Positions 49,936 to 58,919 of a stretch of 64,000 nucleotides of DNA are shown here, one piece after another. The notes under the pieces were generated by a model that was given only the letters and a program-made list of their open reading frames with translations, had not been told where the DNA came from and searched no databases. The stretch covers positions 1-64,000 of the forward strand of contig JAFAZF010000013.1 of the NCBI GenBank assembly GCA_019239915.1, in the 5' to 3' direction. Every line of letters starts with the position of its first letter. The stretch's first letter is position 1. The translations under genes and the position numbers were made by a program. The stretch is from Sphingomonadaceae bacterium. GTDB lineage: Bacteria > Pseudomonadota > Alphaproteobacteria > Sphingomonadales > Sphingomonadaceae.

Positions 49936-50328
49936 ATGCCTCGCTCCACCGCCACCCTGTTCGCGCTCGCGCTGCTCGCAGCCTGTCACCGCGCGCCCAA
50001 GGATGCGCCGGCCGGAAACACCGCCGACCCCGCGGCGCCGGCGCTCAAGCCCGGGCTGGGCGACTTCGCGGCGCGCGCGCCGGAAGGACCAGCCCCGCCG
50101 CCCTTCGCAGGCGATCCCGCCACTTTCGTCCCGCTGCAGTCGCAGCCGGTGAAGGACGCGATCTATCGCGCAATGACGAGCGGCGACGCACAACGCTGGC
50201 AGGACGGCGCCGTGAGCGGCTACGCGGTGCCGAGCAAGACCACCGGTGCCTATGGCTGCCGCGCCGTCACCTACACGGTCGATCAGCTCCGCGACGCGCC
50301 GCCGGCGACGATCAACGCCTGTCACTGA
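49936..50328 (+). CDS. hypothetical lipoprotein
   Basis: 130 residues. A lipoprotein signal is clear: TATLFALALLAAC with cysteine near residue 17. The mature part has a proline-rich spacer then a short domain (PVKDAIYRAMTSGDAQRWQD, GYAVPSKTTGAYGCRAVTYT, INACH) with two cysteines. Function unknown; the SH3-like or outer-membrane-surface-antigen-like end cannot be assigned with confidence. GTG 49927 is an alternative start. Confidence 0.72.
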   Translation: MPRSTATLFALALLAACHRAPKDAPAGNTADPAAPALKPGLGDFAARAPEGPAPPPFAGDPATFVPLQSQPVKDAIYRAMTSGDAQRWQDGAVSGYAVPSKTTGAYGCRAVTYTVDQLRDAPPATINACH

Positions 50329-50338
50329 GGCTGGCGAC

Positions 50339-50719
50339 ATGCTCGCCGCGCTGCTGCTCGCGCTCCACATCGCGATCATTGCGTTCAACATCTTCGGGCT
50401 GTTCGCGATCCCGCTCGGCGCCTGGCGCGGCTGGGCGTTCGTGCGCCGGCCGATCTGGCGGCTGCTCCACCTTGGGTCGCTCGGCATCGTCGCGCTGCAG
50501 GCGGCGCTCGGTCGTGCCTGCTTCCTCACGATCTGGCAGGACGCAGCCACGGGCCGAGCAAGCGCGACGCCGCTCATCATGCGCACGATCAACGCCCTGA
50601 TCTACTGGCCGCTGCCGATCTGGGTCTTCGCCGCGGCCTATTTCGCCATCTTCTGCTACGTCGCCGCGTTGTGGTGGCTGGTGCCGGTGCGATGGAGGAG
50701 CGGCGGATGCGACAGGTGA
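50339..50719 (+). CDS. DUF2784 domain-containing membrane protein
   Basis: 126 residues from ATG 50339. Three to four membrane helices (LLLALHIAIIAFNIFGLFAI, LLHLGSLGIVALQAALGRAC, VFAAAYFAIFCYVAALWWLV) and the sequence PCFLTIWQD-like ACFLTIWQDAATG match DUF2784, a small integral membrane family of unknown function. It overlaps the YjbQ gene start by 13 bases. Confidence 0.8.
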   Translation: MLAALLLALHIAIIAFNIFGLFAIPLGAWRGWAFVRRPIWRLLHLGSLGIVALQAALGRACFLTIWQDAATGRASATPLIMRTINALIYWPLPIWVFAAAYFAIFCYVAALWWLVPVRWRSGGCDR

Positions 50720-51126
50720 CGAGCAGCATCACGGTGCGGACGCCGCGGCAGGGGCTCTTCGACGTAACCGACCGCATCGTCGGCTGGTTGGACGGGCAGG
50801 GGATCGGCGAGGGGCTGCTCACGATCTTCTGCCGGCACAGTTCCGCCTCGCTGCTCATCCAGGAGAATGCCGCGCCCGAAGCGCGCGAGGACCTCGAGCG
50901 CTACTTCGCGCGGATCGCGCCGGAATCCGACACCGCCTATGCGCACGACGACGAAGGGCCGGACGACATGCCCGCGCATCTGCGCGCCGCGCTCACCCAG
51001 GTGCATCTCGCCATCCCGCTGATCGGCGCCCGCCTCGCGCTCGGCACCTGGCAGGGCATCTATCTGTTCGAGCATCGCCGTCGCCCCCACGAGCGCGAAC
51101 TCGCGCTGCACCTGCTCGGCGAATGA
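50707..51126 (+). CDS. YjbQ/UPF0047 family protein (secondary thiamine-phosphate synthase)
   Basis: 139 residues. ITVRTPRQGLFDVTDRIVGW, LTIFCRHSSASLLIQENAAP, HDDEGPDDMPAHLRAALTQV and LGTWQGIYLFEHRRRPHERE are the family signatures, with histidines that bind metal. The E. coli homologue has weak thiamine-phosphate synthase activity. ATG 50707 is chosen because GGAGGAG lies seven bases upstream; earlier in-frame ATGs at 50671 and 50692 are less well placed. Convergent with nadK. Confidence 0.9.
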   Translation: MRQVTSSITVRTPRQGLFDVTDRIVGWLDGQGIGEGLLTIFCRHSSASLLIQENAAPEAREDLERYFARIAPESDTAYAHDDEGPDDMPAHLRAALTQVHLAIPLIGARLALGTWQGIYLFEHRRRPHERELALHLLGE

Positions 51127-51127
51127 G

Positions 51128-51904
51128 CTAGACCGCGAATTGCTCGCGCGCGATGCGGTCGTCGAGCGCATGCTCGGGATCGAACAGCATGTTGAGCGGA
51201 CGCGAACGATCGATCGCGACGGTCACCGTCGCGACATCGCGGACCTCGCGCTGATCGGCGACCGCGCTGACCGGACGCTTGTTGGGATCGAGCACGCGGA
51301 AGCGCAGCTTGGACGCTTCGGGCAGGATCGCGCCACGCCAGCGCCGCGGCCGGAAAGCGCTGATCGGCGTCAGCGCCAGCAGCGCCGAGCCCAGCGGCAG
51401 GATCGGGCCCTGCGCGGAGAGATTATAGGCGGTCGAACCCGCGGGCGTCGCCACCAGCGCGCCGTCGCACACCAGCTCGGGCAGCACGACGCGCCCGTCC
51501 ACCGCGATCTCGATCCACGCGGTCTGGCGGGTCTCGCGCAGCAGCGAGACCTCGTTGATCGCCGGAATCGAGAACAACTCGCCATCGACCGTCTCGACGT
51601 CCATCCGCAGCGGCGTGACGCTGAACGAACGCGCGCGCTTCAGCCGATCATGCAGCGCATCGATGCCCCATTCGTTCATCAGGAAGCCGACGGTGCCGAG
51701 GTTCATCCCGAACACCGGCTGGCTGCGATGGCGATCGAGCATCGTGTGCAGCGTCTGCAGCATGAAGCCGTCGCCGCCGAGCGCGACGACGATCTCGGCC
51801 TGCTCGGGCTCGACCCACTCGTAGCGGGCGCGCAGTTCGCTGGCGGCGGCTTGCGCCGGCGGAGTTGGGCTCGCGAGCAGCGCGAGCCGGGGCAGATCGC
51901 TCAT
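51128..51904 (-). CDS. nadK: NAD kinase
   Basis: 258 residues. The GGDG motif is in EIVVALGGDGFMLQTLHTML near residue 44, followed by FGMNLGTVGFLMNEWG and the substrate-binding PAINEVSLLRETRQTA (NE/D motif) and ATPAGSTAYNLSAQGPILPL. It phosphorylates NAD to NADP in the cytoplasm. The start overlaps the moaA stop by four bases. Confidence 0.94.
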   Translation of the reverse strand: MSDLPRLALLASPTPPAQAAASELRARYEWVEPEQAEIVVALGGDGFMLQTLHTMLDRHRSQPVFGMNLGTVGFLMNEWGIDALHDRLKRARSFSVTPLRMDVETVDGELFSIPAINEVSLLRETRQTAWIEIAVDGRVVLPELVCDGALVATPAGSTAYNLSAQGPILPLGSALLALTPISAFRPRRWRGAILPEASKLRFRVLDPNKRPVSAVADQREVRDVATVTVAIDRSRPLNMLFDPEHALDDRIAREQFAV

Positions 51905-52914
51905 CCGCCGGTTACGCTCATGTGGCGCGCCACGGCCGGAGCGGCGCCCCGCGCAATGCGAAAGTCATGCCGGGCCGGCTTCATCCGCAACGCCTCGTCG
52001 ATCGCGGCGTCGAGCGCCGCCGTGCCGCCGTGCCGCAGCGCCGCGCGGAGATCGACGCGATCGTCCTGGCCGAGGCACATGAACAGCTTGCCCTCGGCAG
52101 TGAGCCGCATGCGATTGCATCCGTCGCAGAAATTGGCGGTGAGCGGGGTGATCATGCCCAACCTGCCGCCCGTTTCGGCAACGTGCCAGTAACGTGCCGG
52201 CCCGCCGGTGCGTTCGGCCAGCGGAACCAACGTGAACTGTTCGTCGAGCGCGCGCTTGACGCGATCGAGCGGGAGGAAATGCGCGGTGCGATCCTCCTCG
52301 ACGGCGCCGAGCGGCATCGTCTCGATGAGCGTCAGGTCGTGCCCCTCGTCACCGCACCAACGCAGCATCGCAGCGATCTCGTCGTCGTTGATCCCCTCGA
52401 GCGCGACCATGTTGATCTTGACGTGCAGCCCGGCGTCGCGCGCCGCCGCGATCCCCGCGAGCACGCGATCGACCTCGCCGACGCGGGTGACGTGGCGGAA
52501 CCGCGTCGGATCGCGGCTATCCAAGCTGACGTTGACGCGGCGGATGCCGGCATCGAAGAGTGCGCGCGCCTGATCGCCGAGGCGGGTGCCGTTGGTGGTG
52601 AGCGTAAGCTCGTCGAGGCCGCTCCCCAACCGGCCGCCGATGGTGCGTGCGAGATCGACCGTGCCGCGGCGGACGAGCGGCTCGCCGCCGGTCAGCCTGA
52701 TCTTGCGGACGCCGCGATCGATGAAACGACCGGCGATCGCCGCGATCTCGTCGAAACCGAGCAGCGCGGAGCGCGGCAGGAAGCGCATCTCCTCCGCCAT
52801 GCAGTAGCGGCAGCGCAGATCGCACCGATCCGTCACAGAGATGCGCAGATAGCTGATGCGACGGCCGAGACCGTCGCTGAGGGCCGTCACGGGCGAGGGC
52901 GGCGCGCCGAGCAT
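51901..52914 (-). CDS. moaA: GTP 3',8-cyclase MoaA
   Basis: 337 residues. The radical-SAM cluster is TDRCDLRCRYCMAEEM (CxxxCxxC), and the second 4Fe-4S site is in LTANFCDGCNRMRLTAEGKL plus FMCLGQDD. RGVRKIRLTGGEPLVRRGTV binds SAM. It starts molybdenum cofactor synthesis from GTP. The ATG at 52912-52914 is used; TTG two codons upstream is possible. Divergent from the GGDEF/EAL gene. Confidence 0.95.
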   Translation of the reverse strand: MLGAPPSPVTALSDGLGRRISYLRISVTDRCDLRCRYCMAEEMRFLPRSALLGFDEIAAIAGRFIDRGVRKIRLTGGEPLVRRGTVDLARTIGGRLGSGLDELTLTTNGTRLGDQARALFDAGIRRVNVSLDSRDPTRFRHVTRVGEVDRVLAGIAAARDAGLHVKINMVALEGINDDEIAAMLRWCGDEGHDLTLIETMPLGAVEEDRTAHFLPLDRVKRALDEQFTLVPLAERTGGPARYWHVAETGGRLGMITPLTANFCDGCNRMRLTAEGKLFMCLGQDDRVDLRAALRHGGTAALDAAIDEALRMKPARHDFRIARGAAPAVARHMSVTGG

Positions 52915-55036
52915 CGCCAAAGGAGGTAAGCGTTCGACGAAACAGGGGCAAGGCCACCGTTCTGACGCCGCTGCAGGAGTTTGTTACACATATTCCGCCA
53001 AAAGGGACGCCGGGTCGCCCGCGCGCGAGGGGAAAGTCATCACGTCCGCACCGACCGAGCCGCTGTTCCTGCTTTCGTTCCACCAGCGCGACGCGCTGGC
53101 GGCAGCGACGGAACGCGCGGGGTGGACGCCGGTCGCCGCGCGCCGTTCGGACGGGCTGGAGCAACGCTTTCTCGCCAGCGGCGCTGCGATCGCGGTGATC
53201 GATGCACGCGAGGCTCTCGATGCCGCGCTCGACGCGGTGCGCGCGCTTGCCGATCCTGCGGCGGCGAGCGGCTCGGCGCTGCTCTTCATCCTCGATCGCG
53301 CGGAGTTGCCGCGGCTCGCCGAGGTGCATCGGGCCGGCGCCACCCACTACCTGGCTGCGCCATTTGCCGACGATGAACTTGCGACAGCGCTCCGCTTCGC
53401 GGCGCGGCATGCCGAGCGGGCGGCCGCAGCGCCCGACGGCACGCAGAGCGGCGCGGATCTCGGCTGGTCGTGGCGGAGCGGCGACGATGCCATCCTGCTC
53501 ACGCCTGCCCTGGCGGCGCTGCTCGGGGCATCCGAGCGCGTCGCGCTTCCGGTGCTGTGGCGAAGCCTTGGGCGCGACGGCATCCGCGCGGCGCGGGAAG
53601 GCCTGCGACGGCTGCGTGGCGGCGCGCCTGCCACCGCCTTCGCCCACCGATCCGGCGCCGTCCGATACGTCCACCATCTTCACCGTCGGGACGACATGCT
53701 CGTCGGCCGGGTCGAGCGGCTCGACACGCCCGGGGCGCGCCCCCGCAAGCGCCGCGACCGCCTCACCGGCCTTGCGGATGCGCGCGACGCGCGGCATTGG
53801 ATCGGCGAGCGGCTGCGCGCCGCGACGGCGATGCCGGTGCAGCCCCTCGTGTTGCTGCTGGTGGCGGCCGCGCAACTCGAGACCGTCAACCGCACCTATG
53901 GCCGCGACGCCGGCGACGCACTGCTGCGCGCCGTCGCGCAGCGTATCGAGGAGGTGCTCGGCACCGTCGAGCGGCGCCTGATCGCGCGGATGTCGGGCTC
54001 CGAATTCCTGATCGGGCTCACCGAAGCGACGCTCGACGAGGCGCGGCTGCTCGCGGACGGGCTCGCCGCGGCGATCGCAAGGCCGTTCGTGATCGCGGGC
54101 CACAGCATCGGCCTCGGCCCGCATATCGGCATCGCCGTCGCGGAGAGCACAGGCGAGAGCGCGACGTCGCTGCTGCGTCGCGCCAGTCTCGCACTCGGGC
54201 AGGCGAGGGCGTCCGAATACCAGCCGGTTCGGCTGCTCGGCGCGCGCGAGGAAGACGAGGCGGCACGGCTCGCCGCGCTTGCCGTCGACCTGCGCCACGC
54301 GCTCGAGCGGCGCGAGATCGCCTTGCTGTGGCAGCCGCAGGTCGCGGTGACAGGTGGAGCGATCGTCGGCGTCGAGGCACTGGCGCGCTGGCGCCACCCA
54401 CGTCTCGGCGAGCTAGGCGCGGAACTGCTCTTCGCGGTCGCCGAGCGTTCGAACTATCTCGCCGAGCTTTCCGAGCATGTGCAGCGTCGGGCGATGGGTG
54501 CCGTCGCAGCGTGGCCGGCGGCGCTGTCGCATCTCCGCGTCTCCATCAACGTCGTGGCGGCCGATATTGCGCGGCGCGATTTCGACGAGGCGTTTCTTCG
54601 CGCACTCGATAGCGCCGGTCTCGATCCGCGCCGTGTCACCGTCGAGATCGTCGAGAGCGGGCTGATCGGCGAGCTCGAGCGCGCCGGCGCGCTGCTCGCG
54701 CGTCTGCGCGCCGCCGGCCTGCGTGTTGCGATCGACGATTTCGGCACCGGCTATTCGAGCCTCGCTTATCTGAAGGCGCTGCCGCTCGATTATCTCAAGC
54801 TCGATCGCAGGCTCAGCCAAGACATCGTCGGGTCGGCACGAGATCGTGTCGTCGTGCGCGGCGTGATCGAGATGGCGCGTTCGCTCGGCATCGCGGTGAT
54901 CGCCGAGGGTATCGAGACCGAGGCGCAGCGCGACGCGCTCGCGCACGAAGGCTGCGACTATTATCAGGGCTTCCTCTGCGCCCGCCCGCTCGATCTCGGC
55001 GGTCTCAAGGCGCTGGTGGAGAGCAGGCGCTCCTAA
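52856..55036 (+). CDS. degenerate GGDEF-EAL cyclic-di-GMP protein with receiver-like N-terminus
   Basis: Recognisable protein starts around 53040 (EPLFLLSFHQRDALAAATER, a receiver-like region), but the only canonical start before GTG 53195 is ATG 52856, which overlaps moaA on the other strand; a non-standard codon (ATC 53039, after GAGGGG) is possible. The GGDEF site is degenerate (RMSGSEFLIGL near residue 379), so cyclase activity is unlikely. The EAL domain looks active: VGVEALARWRHP, VSINVVAADIARRDF, VEIVESGL, AIDDFGTGYSSLAYL, LDYLKLD, AVIAEGIETEAQ and YYQGFLCARPL. It probably hydrolyses cyclic di-GMP. Confidence 0.85.
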   Translation: MRRPRPSLRAVTGEGGAPSIAKGGKRSTKQGQGHRSDAAAGVCYTYSAKRDAGSPAREGKVITSAPTEPLFLLSFHQRDALAAATERAGWTPVAARRSDGLEQRFLASGAAIAVIDAREALDAALDAVRALADPAAASGSALLFILDRAELPRLAEVHRAGATHYLAAPFADDELATALRFAARHAERAAAAPDGTQSGADLGWSWRSGDDAILLTPALAALLGASERVALPVLWRSLGRDGIRAAREGLRRLRGGAPATAFAHRSGAVRYVHHLHRRDDMLVGRVERLDTPGARPRKRRDRLTGLADARDARHWIGERLRAATAMPVQPLVLLLVAAAQLETVNRTYGRDAGDALLRAVAQRIEEVLGTVERRLIARMSGSEFLIGLTEATLDEARLLADGLAAAIARPFVIAGHSIGLGPHIGIAVAESTGESATSLLRRASLALGQARASEYQPVRLLGAREEDEAARLAALAVDLRHALERREIALLWQPQVAVTGGAIVGVEALARWRHPRLGELGAELLFAVAERSNYLAELSEHVQRRAMGAVAAWPAALSHLRVSINVVAADIARRDFDEAFLRALDSAGLDPRRVTVEIVESGLIGELERAGALLARLRAAGLRVAIDDFGTGYSSLAYLKALPLDYLKLDRRLSQDIVGSARDRVVVRGVIEMARSLGIAVIAEGIETEAQRDALAHEGCDYYQGFLCARPLDLGGLKALVESRRS

Positions 55037-55068
55037 AGCATTTTCTAATCAGCATGGATCAGCAGCAA

Positions 55069-55136
55069 CCGTTCGGGCTGAGCGCAGTCGAAGCCCGGCC
55101 GCAGCGCATCCCTTCGACTTCGCTCAGGGCGAACGG
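55069..55136. repeat. intergenic palindromic repeat after the GGDEF/EAL gene
   Basis: CCGTTCGGGCTGAGCGCAGT followed by CGAAGCCC (55069-55096) pairs with CCCTTCGACTTCGCTCAGGG followed by CGAACGG (55110-55136), giving a long imperfect hairpin. Repeats with the core CTTCGACTTCGCTCAGG are scattered through sphingomonad intergenic DNA. It lies between two convergent genes and could also act as a terminator. Confidence 0.65.
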
Positions 55137-55205
55137 CCGCTGGTGAGCCAGATTGATCGAAATAGTGCCCTAACTCGAAAATCTCCGTTACTTCCTCAGC
55201 GTCTC

Positions 55206-58200
55206 TTACTTCGGCGTCCCGTCGACCACCTTTGCGAGCCCGCGCGAAAGCTGCGTCGCGCCGTTGAGCATCGCCGCAGCGTCGGGCCACGCCCGGGTCA
55301 CGACGAGCTTGCTGTCGGGTCGGAGCTTCGCGGTACCCTTCAGCTTGTCGACATAGGCGAGCAGCCCGGGCAGGTTCGGGAAACCTTCCTCACGGAAGGT
55401 GACGAGCGCACCCTTCGGCCCGGCGTCGAGCTTGGCGATGCAGGCCTTGCGCGCATGGAGCTTGATCTCGATGACGCCGAGCAGGTTCTTCGTCGCCTGC
55501 GGCAGCTTGCCGAAGCGGTCGATCATCTCGGCGGCGAACGGCTCGATCTCGGCCGGCGCCTCGATCTCGTTCATGCGTCGGTAGAGGCCCATGCGCAGAT
55601 CCAGGTCGGGAACATATTCCTCGGGAATCATGATCGGCGCGTCGATCGTGATCTGCGGGCTGAACTCGCGCGCGGACGGCGCGGCGTGGGCGTCGCCGCC
55701 CAGCTTGGCCTCGTTGATCGCATCCTCGAGCATCGACTGATAGAGTTCGAAGCCGACCTCCTTGATGTGGCCCGACTGCTCGTCGCCGAGCAGGTTGCCG
55801 GCGCCGCGGATGTCGAGATCGTGGCTGGCGAGCTGGAATCCGGCGCCGAGCGTGTCGAGATTGGCGAGCAGCTGCAGGCGCTTCTCGGCGGTGTCGGTGA
55901 TCCGCGCGGTGTTGGTGGTGAGATAGGCGTAGGCGCGCGTCTTTGAGCGGCCGACGCGGCCGCGGAGCTGATAGAGCTGGGCAAGGCCGAAGCGATCGGC
56001 GCGGTGGACGATCAGCGTGTTGGCGGACGGGATGTCGAGCCCGCTCTCGACGATCGTCGTCGAGAGCAGCACGTCGTATTTGCGGTCGTAGAAGGCGGAC
56101 ATGCGCTCCTCGACCTCGGTCGGCGCCATCTGGCCGTGCGCGACGACGTAGCGGACCTCGGGCACCTCGGTGCGCAGATATTCCTCGATCTCGGGAAGAT
56201 CGGCGACGCGGGGCGCGACGAAATAGGCCTGGCCGCCGCGATAATGCTCGCGCAGCAGCGCCTCGCGCAGGACGACCGGGTCCCACGGCATAACATAGGT
56301 GCGCACCGCGAGGCGATCGACCGGCGGCGTCTGGATGATCGAGAGCTCGCGCAGGCCCGACATCGCCATCTGCAGCGTGCGCGGGATCGGCGTCGCGGTC
56401 AGCGTGAGGACGTGGACGTCCGCTTTTATCGCCTTCAAGCGCTCCTTGTGGGTGACCCCGAAGCGCTGCTCCTCGTCGACGATGACAAGCCCGAGCCGCT
56501 TGATCTCGACCGACTTGGCGAGGATCGCGTGGGTGCCGACGACGATATCGATGTCGCCGCTGGTGAGACCCTCGCGCGTCGCCTTCGCTTCGGCGGCGGC
56601 GACGAGGCGCGAAAGACGGCCGATCTTCAAGGGAAAGCCCGAGAAGCGATCGACGAAATTCTGGTAATGCTGACGCGCGAGCAGCGTCGTCGGGCAGACG
56701 ACCGCGACCTGCATCCCCGCCATCGCCGCCACAAAGGCGGCACGCAGCGCGACCTCAGTCTTGCCGAAACCGACGTCGCCGCAGACCAGCCGATCCATCG
56801 GGCGGCCGGCGGCGAGATCGCCGAGCACGTCGTCGATCGCGCGATCCTGATCGTCTGTCTCCTCATAGGGGAAGCGATCGACGAAGGCGGGATAGCCGCC
56901 GGCATCGGGCTCAGCGACGTCTGCCGGGCGCAACGCACGCGCCGCCGCGGTCGCCATCAGCTCGCCGGCGATCTCGCGGATGCGCTCCTTCATCCGCGCC
57001 TTGCGCTGCTGCCAGGCGACGCCGCCCAGCTTGTCGAGCGCGACGCCCTCGTTCTCGCTGCCGTAGCGCGACAGAATGTCGATATTCTCGACCGGCACGT
57101 AGAGCTTGTCGCCGCCGGAATATTCGAGCGCGACGCAGTCGTGCGGCGCCTTGCCGACCGGGATCTGGGTCAGACCGTCATAGCGGCCGATGCCATGATC
57201 GGCGTGGACGACGAGATCGCCGGGCGAGAGCGTCGCCAGTTCGTTGAGGAAGGCGTCGGTCGACTTCTTGCGCTTGCGGCGGCGGACGAGGCGATCGCCG
57301 AGCATGTCCTGCTCGGTGAGCACGGCGACGTCGGGAGCGGTAAAGCCATGATCGAGCGGAAGGACCGCGAGCGCGACGCTGCCGGCTCCCCTCCCTGCAA
57401 GGGAGGGGCTGGGGGTGGGTCCTGGCTGGGCGAGCGGCGCGTTCTTGCCGCGACCCACCCCCAACCCCTGCCTTTCAGGGAGGGGAGAGGAAGCGCCGAG
57501 CGCCTCCTGCCATGTCTCGACATCGATCGCGCCCTTCAGCCCATGATCCTTGAGCAGGCCGGCAAGCCGCTCGCGCGATCCGTTCGAGTAGCTGGCGAGG
57601 ATGACCTTGCGCTTGTCTTTGCGCAGCCTGGCGACGTGATCGACGACCGCCTCGTAGACATTCGCCTGCGCCGTGCGCTCCGGCGCGAAGTCGCGTGGCG
57701 CATCGACCTCGAAATCGATCACGCTCGCGCTCTCGGGCTCGCGGAACGGCGTCGCGGCGTGCATCGGCCATTCGGCGATGCGCGCATCCCATTGCTCGGC
57801 GGTCAGATAGAGCGTGTCGGGTTCGAGCGGCCGGTAGGTGCCGGCCTCGCCCGAGCCCGCGCGCTTGCGGTTGCCATAATAGTCAGTGACCGCCTCGAAG
57901 CGCTGCTCGCCCGCGGCGCGCGTGCCCGCGTCGCGAATGATGATGTCATCGTCGGCGAGATGATCGAAGAAGCTTCCCAGCCGCTCCTCGAACAGCGGCA
58001 GCCAATGCTCCATGCCGGCGAGGCGGCGGCCGTCGGAGACCGCCTGATAAAGCGGGTCGCCGGTCGCGTTGGCGCCGAAGCGCTCGCGATAGCCCGAACG
58101 GAAGCGCTTGATGCTGTCCTGGTCGAGCAGTGCCTCGGATGCGGGAAGCAGCGTGAAGCCTTCGTCGAGGCGCCCGGTCGTGCGCTGGTCGGCAGGATCG

Positions 58201-58802
58201 AACTGGCGGACGCTCTCGATCTCGTCGCCGAAGAAATCGAGGCGCAGCGCCTGCGCCTCGCCCGAGGGCCAGAGGTCGACGAGGCCGCCGCGCACCGCAT
58301 ATTCGCCGGGCTCGGCGACGGTATCGGTGCGGACATAGCCGTTGGCCTGGAGCAGCACCGCGAGCTTGTCGCGATCGATCCGCTCGCCCGGCGCGAGCTT
58401 CGCGACGAGCTGGCGGATGCGGAACGGCGTCAGCGTCTTCTGGGTGACGGCGTTGACGGTGGTGACGAGCAGTTGCGGGCGTGCCTGTCGGCTTCTGGCG
58501 GACGTCCGCTGCAGCGCGTGCAGCGTGCCGAGCCGCTCGGCCGAGACGCGCAGCGACGGCGACGAGCGATCATAGGGCAGGCAGTCCCACGCTGGATAGC
58601 TCAGCACCGCGAGCTCGGGCGCGAAATAGTTCGCCGCCTCGGCGACGGCGCGCATCGCCTGCTCGTCAGGCGCGACGTAGACGGCGCGACCCTTCGACGC
58701 ACGCGCGAGATCCGCCATCAGCCAGGGCAGGAAGCCGGCCGGCACGCCTGCGAGCGTCGTCGGCTTGGCGGCCTTGAGGATGCGCTTGAGATCAACAGCC
58801 AC
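55206..58802 (-). CDS. mfd: transcription-repair coupling factor Mfd
   Basis: 1,198 residues. UvrB-homology N-terminus (GVPAGFLPWLMADLARASKG, LPYDRSSPSLRVSAERLGTL), RNA-polymerase-interacting domain (LSPGDLVVHADHGIGRYDGL), helicase motifs (DRLVCGDVGFGKTEVALRAA, LVIVDEEQRFGVTHKERLKA, TATPIPRTLQMAMSGLRELS) and the TRCF C-terminus are all present. It pushes stalled RNA polymerase off damaged DNA and recruits UvrA. An in-frame palindromic repeat (57386-57490) adds about 35 residues near position 440, in a proline/glycine-rich linker. No start problem: ATG 58800-58802. Confidence 0.96.
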   Translation of the reverse strand: MAVDLKRILKAAKPTTLAGVPAGFLPWLMADLARASKGRAVYVAPDEQAMRAVAEAANYFAPELAVLSYPAWDCLPYDRSSPSLRVSAERLGTLHALQRTSARSRQARPQLLVTTVNAVTQKTLTPFRIRQLVAKLAPGERIDRDKLAVLLQANGYVRTDTVAEPGEYAVRGGLVDLWPSGEAQALRLDFFGDEIESVRQFDPADQRTTGRLDEGFTLLPASEALLDQDSIKRFRSGYRERFGANATGDPLYQAVSDGRRLAGMEHWLPLFEERLGSFFDHLADDDIIIRDAGTRAAGEQRFEAVTDYYGNRKRAGSGEAGTYRPLEPDTLYLTAEQWDARIAEWPMHAATPFREPESASVIDFEVDAPRDFAPERTAQANVYEAVVDHVARLRKDKRKVILASYSNGSRERLAGLLKDHGLKGAIDVETWQEALGASSPLPERQGLGVGRGKNAPLAQPGPTPSPSLAGRGAGSVALAVLPLDHGFTAPDVAVLTEQDMLGDRLVRRRKRKKSTDAFLNELATLSPGDLVVHADHGIGRYDGLTQIPVGKAPHDCVALEYSGGDKLYVPVENIDILSRYGSENEGVALDKLGGVAWQQRKARMKERIREIAGELMATAAARALRPADVAEPDAGGYPAFVDRFPYEETDDQDRAIDDVLGDLAAGRPMDRLVCGDVGFGKTEVALRAAFVAAMAGMQVAVVCPTTLLARQHYQNFVDRFSGFPLKIGRLSRLVAAAEAKATREGLTSGDIDIVVGTHAILAKSVEIKRLGLVIVDEEQRFGVTHKERLKAIKADVHVLTLTATPIPRTLQMAMSGLRELSIIQTPPVDRLAVRTYVMPWDPVVLREALLREHYRGGQAYFVAPRVADLPEIEEYLRTEVPEVRYVVAHGQMAPTEVEERMSAFYDRKYDVLLSTTIVESGLDIPSANTLIVHRADRFGLAQLYQLRGRVGRSKTRAYAYLTTNTARITDTAEKRLQLLANLDTLGAGFQLASHDLDIRGAGNLLGDEQSGHIKEVGFELYQSMLEDAINEAKLGGDAHAAPSAREFSPQITIDAPIMIPEEYVPDLDLRMGLYRRMNEIEAPAEIEPFAAEMIDRFGKLPQATKNLLGVIEIKLHARKACIAKLDAGPKGALVTFREEGFPNLPGLLAYVDKLKGTAKLRPDSKLVVTRAWPDAAAMLNGATQLSRGLAKVVDGTPK
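57386..57490. repeat. palindromic repeat inserted in frame within mfd
   Basis: Left arm CTCCCCTCCCTGCAAGGGAG followed by GGGCTGGGGGTGGGT (57386-57420) pairs with the right arm ACCCACCCCCAACCCCTGCC followed by TTTCAGGGAGGGGAG (57453-57487) at all but three positions, around a 32-base loop. It encodes a GKNAPLAQPGPTPSPSLAGR-like peptide on the minus strand without disrupting the frame. Normally such repeats are intergenic. Confidence 0.8.
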
Positions 58803-58809
58803 GAAGAGA

Positions 58810-58905
58810 ATCCGTTCGCTTCGAGCAGCATCGAGCCTGTCGAGATGCGTCCGTAGAGAAGGCGTAGCTTGGGGCAGGTTCTCGACAAGCTCGAACCGAA
58901 CGGAT
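58810..58905. repeat. imperfect inverted repeat between mfd and sdhE
   Basis: ATCCGTTCGCTTCGAGC (58810-58826) is the approximate reverse complement of GCTCGAACCGAACGGAT (58889-58905), and inner CGAGCCTGTCGAGA matches TCTCGACAAGCTCG. It fills most of the 117-base gap upstream of mfd and is another dispersed sphingomonad-type palindrome. Confidence 0.55.
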
Positions 58906-58919
58906 CACTTGCTTCAAAT

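Noticed and set aside
56004-58856. Plus-strand frame of 950 codons opposite mfd
   Set aside because: Composition is Arg/Asp-rich antisense of mfd, no start signal or family resemblance.
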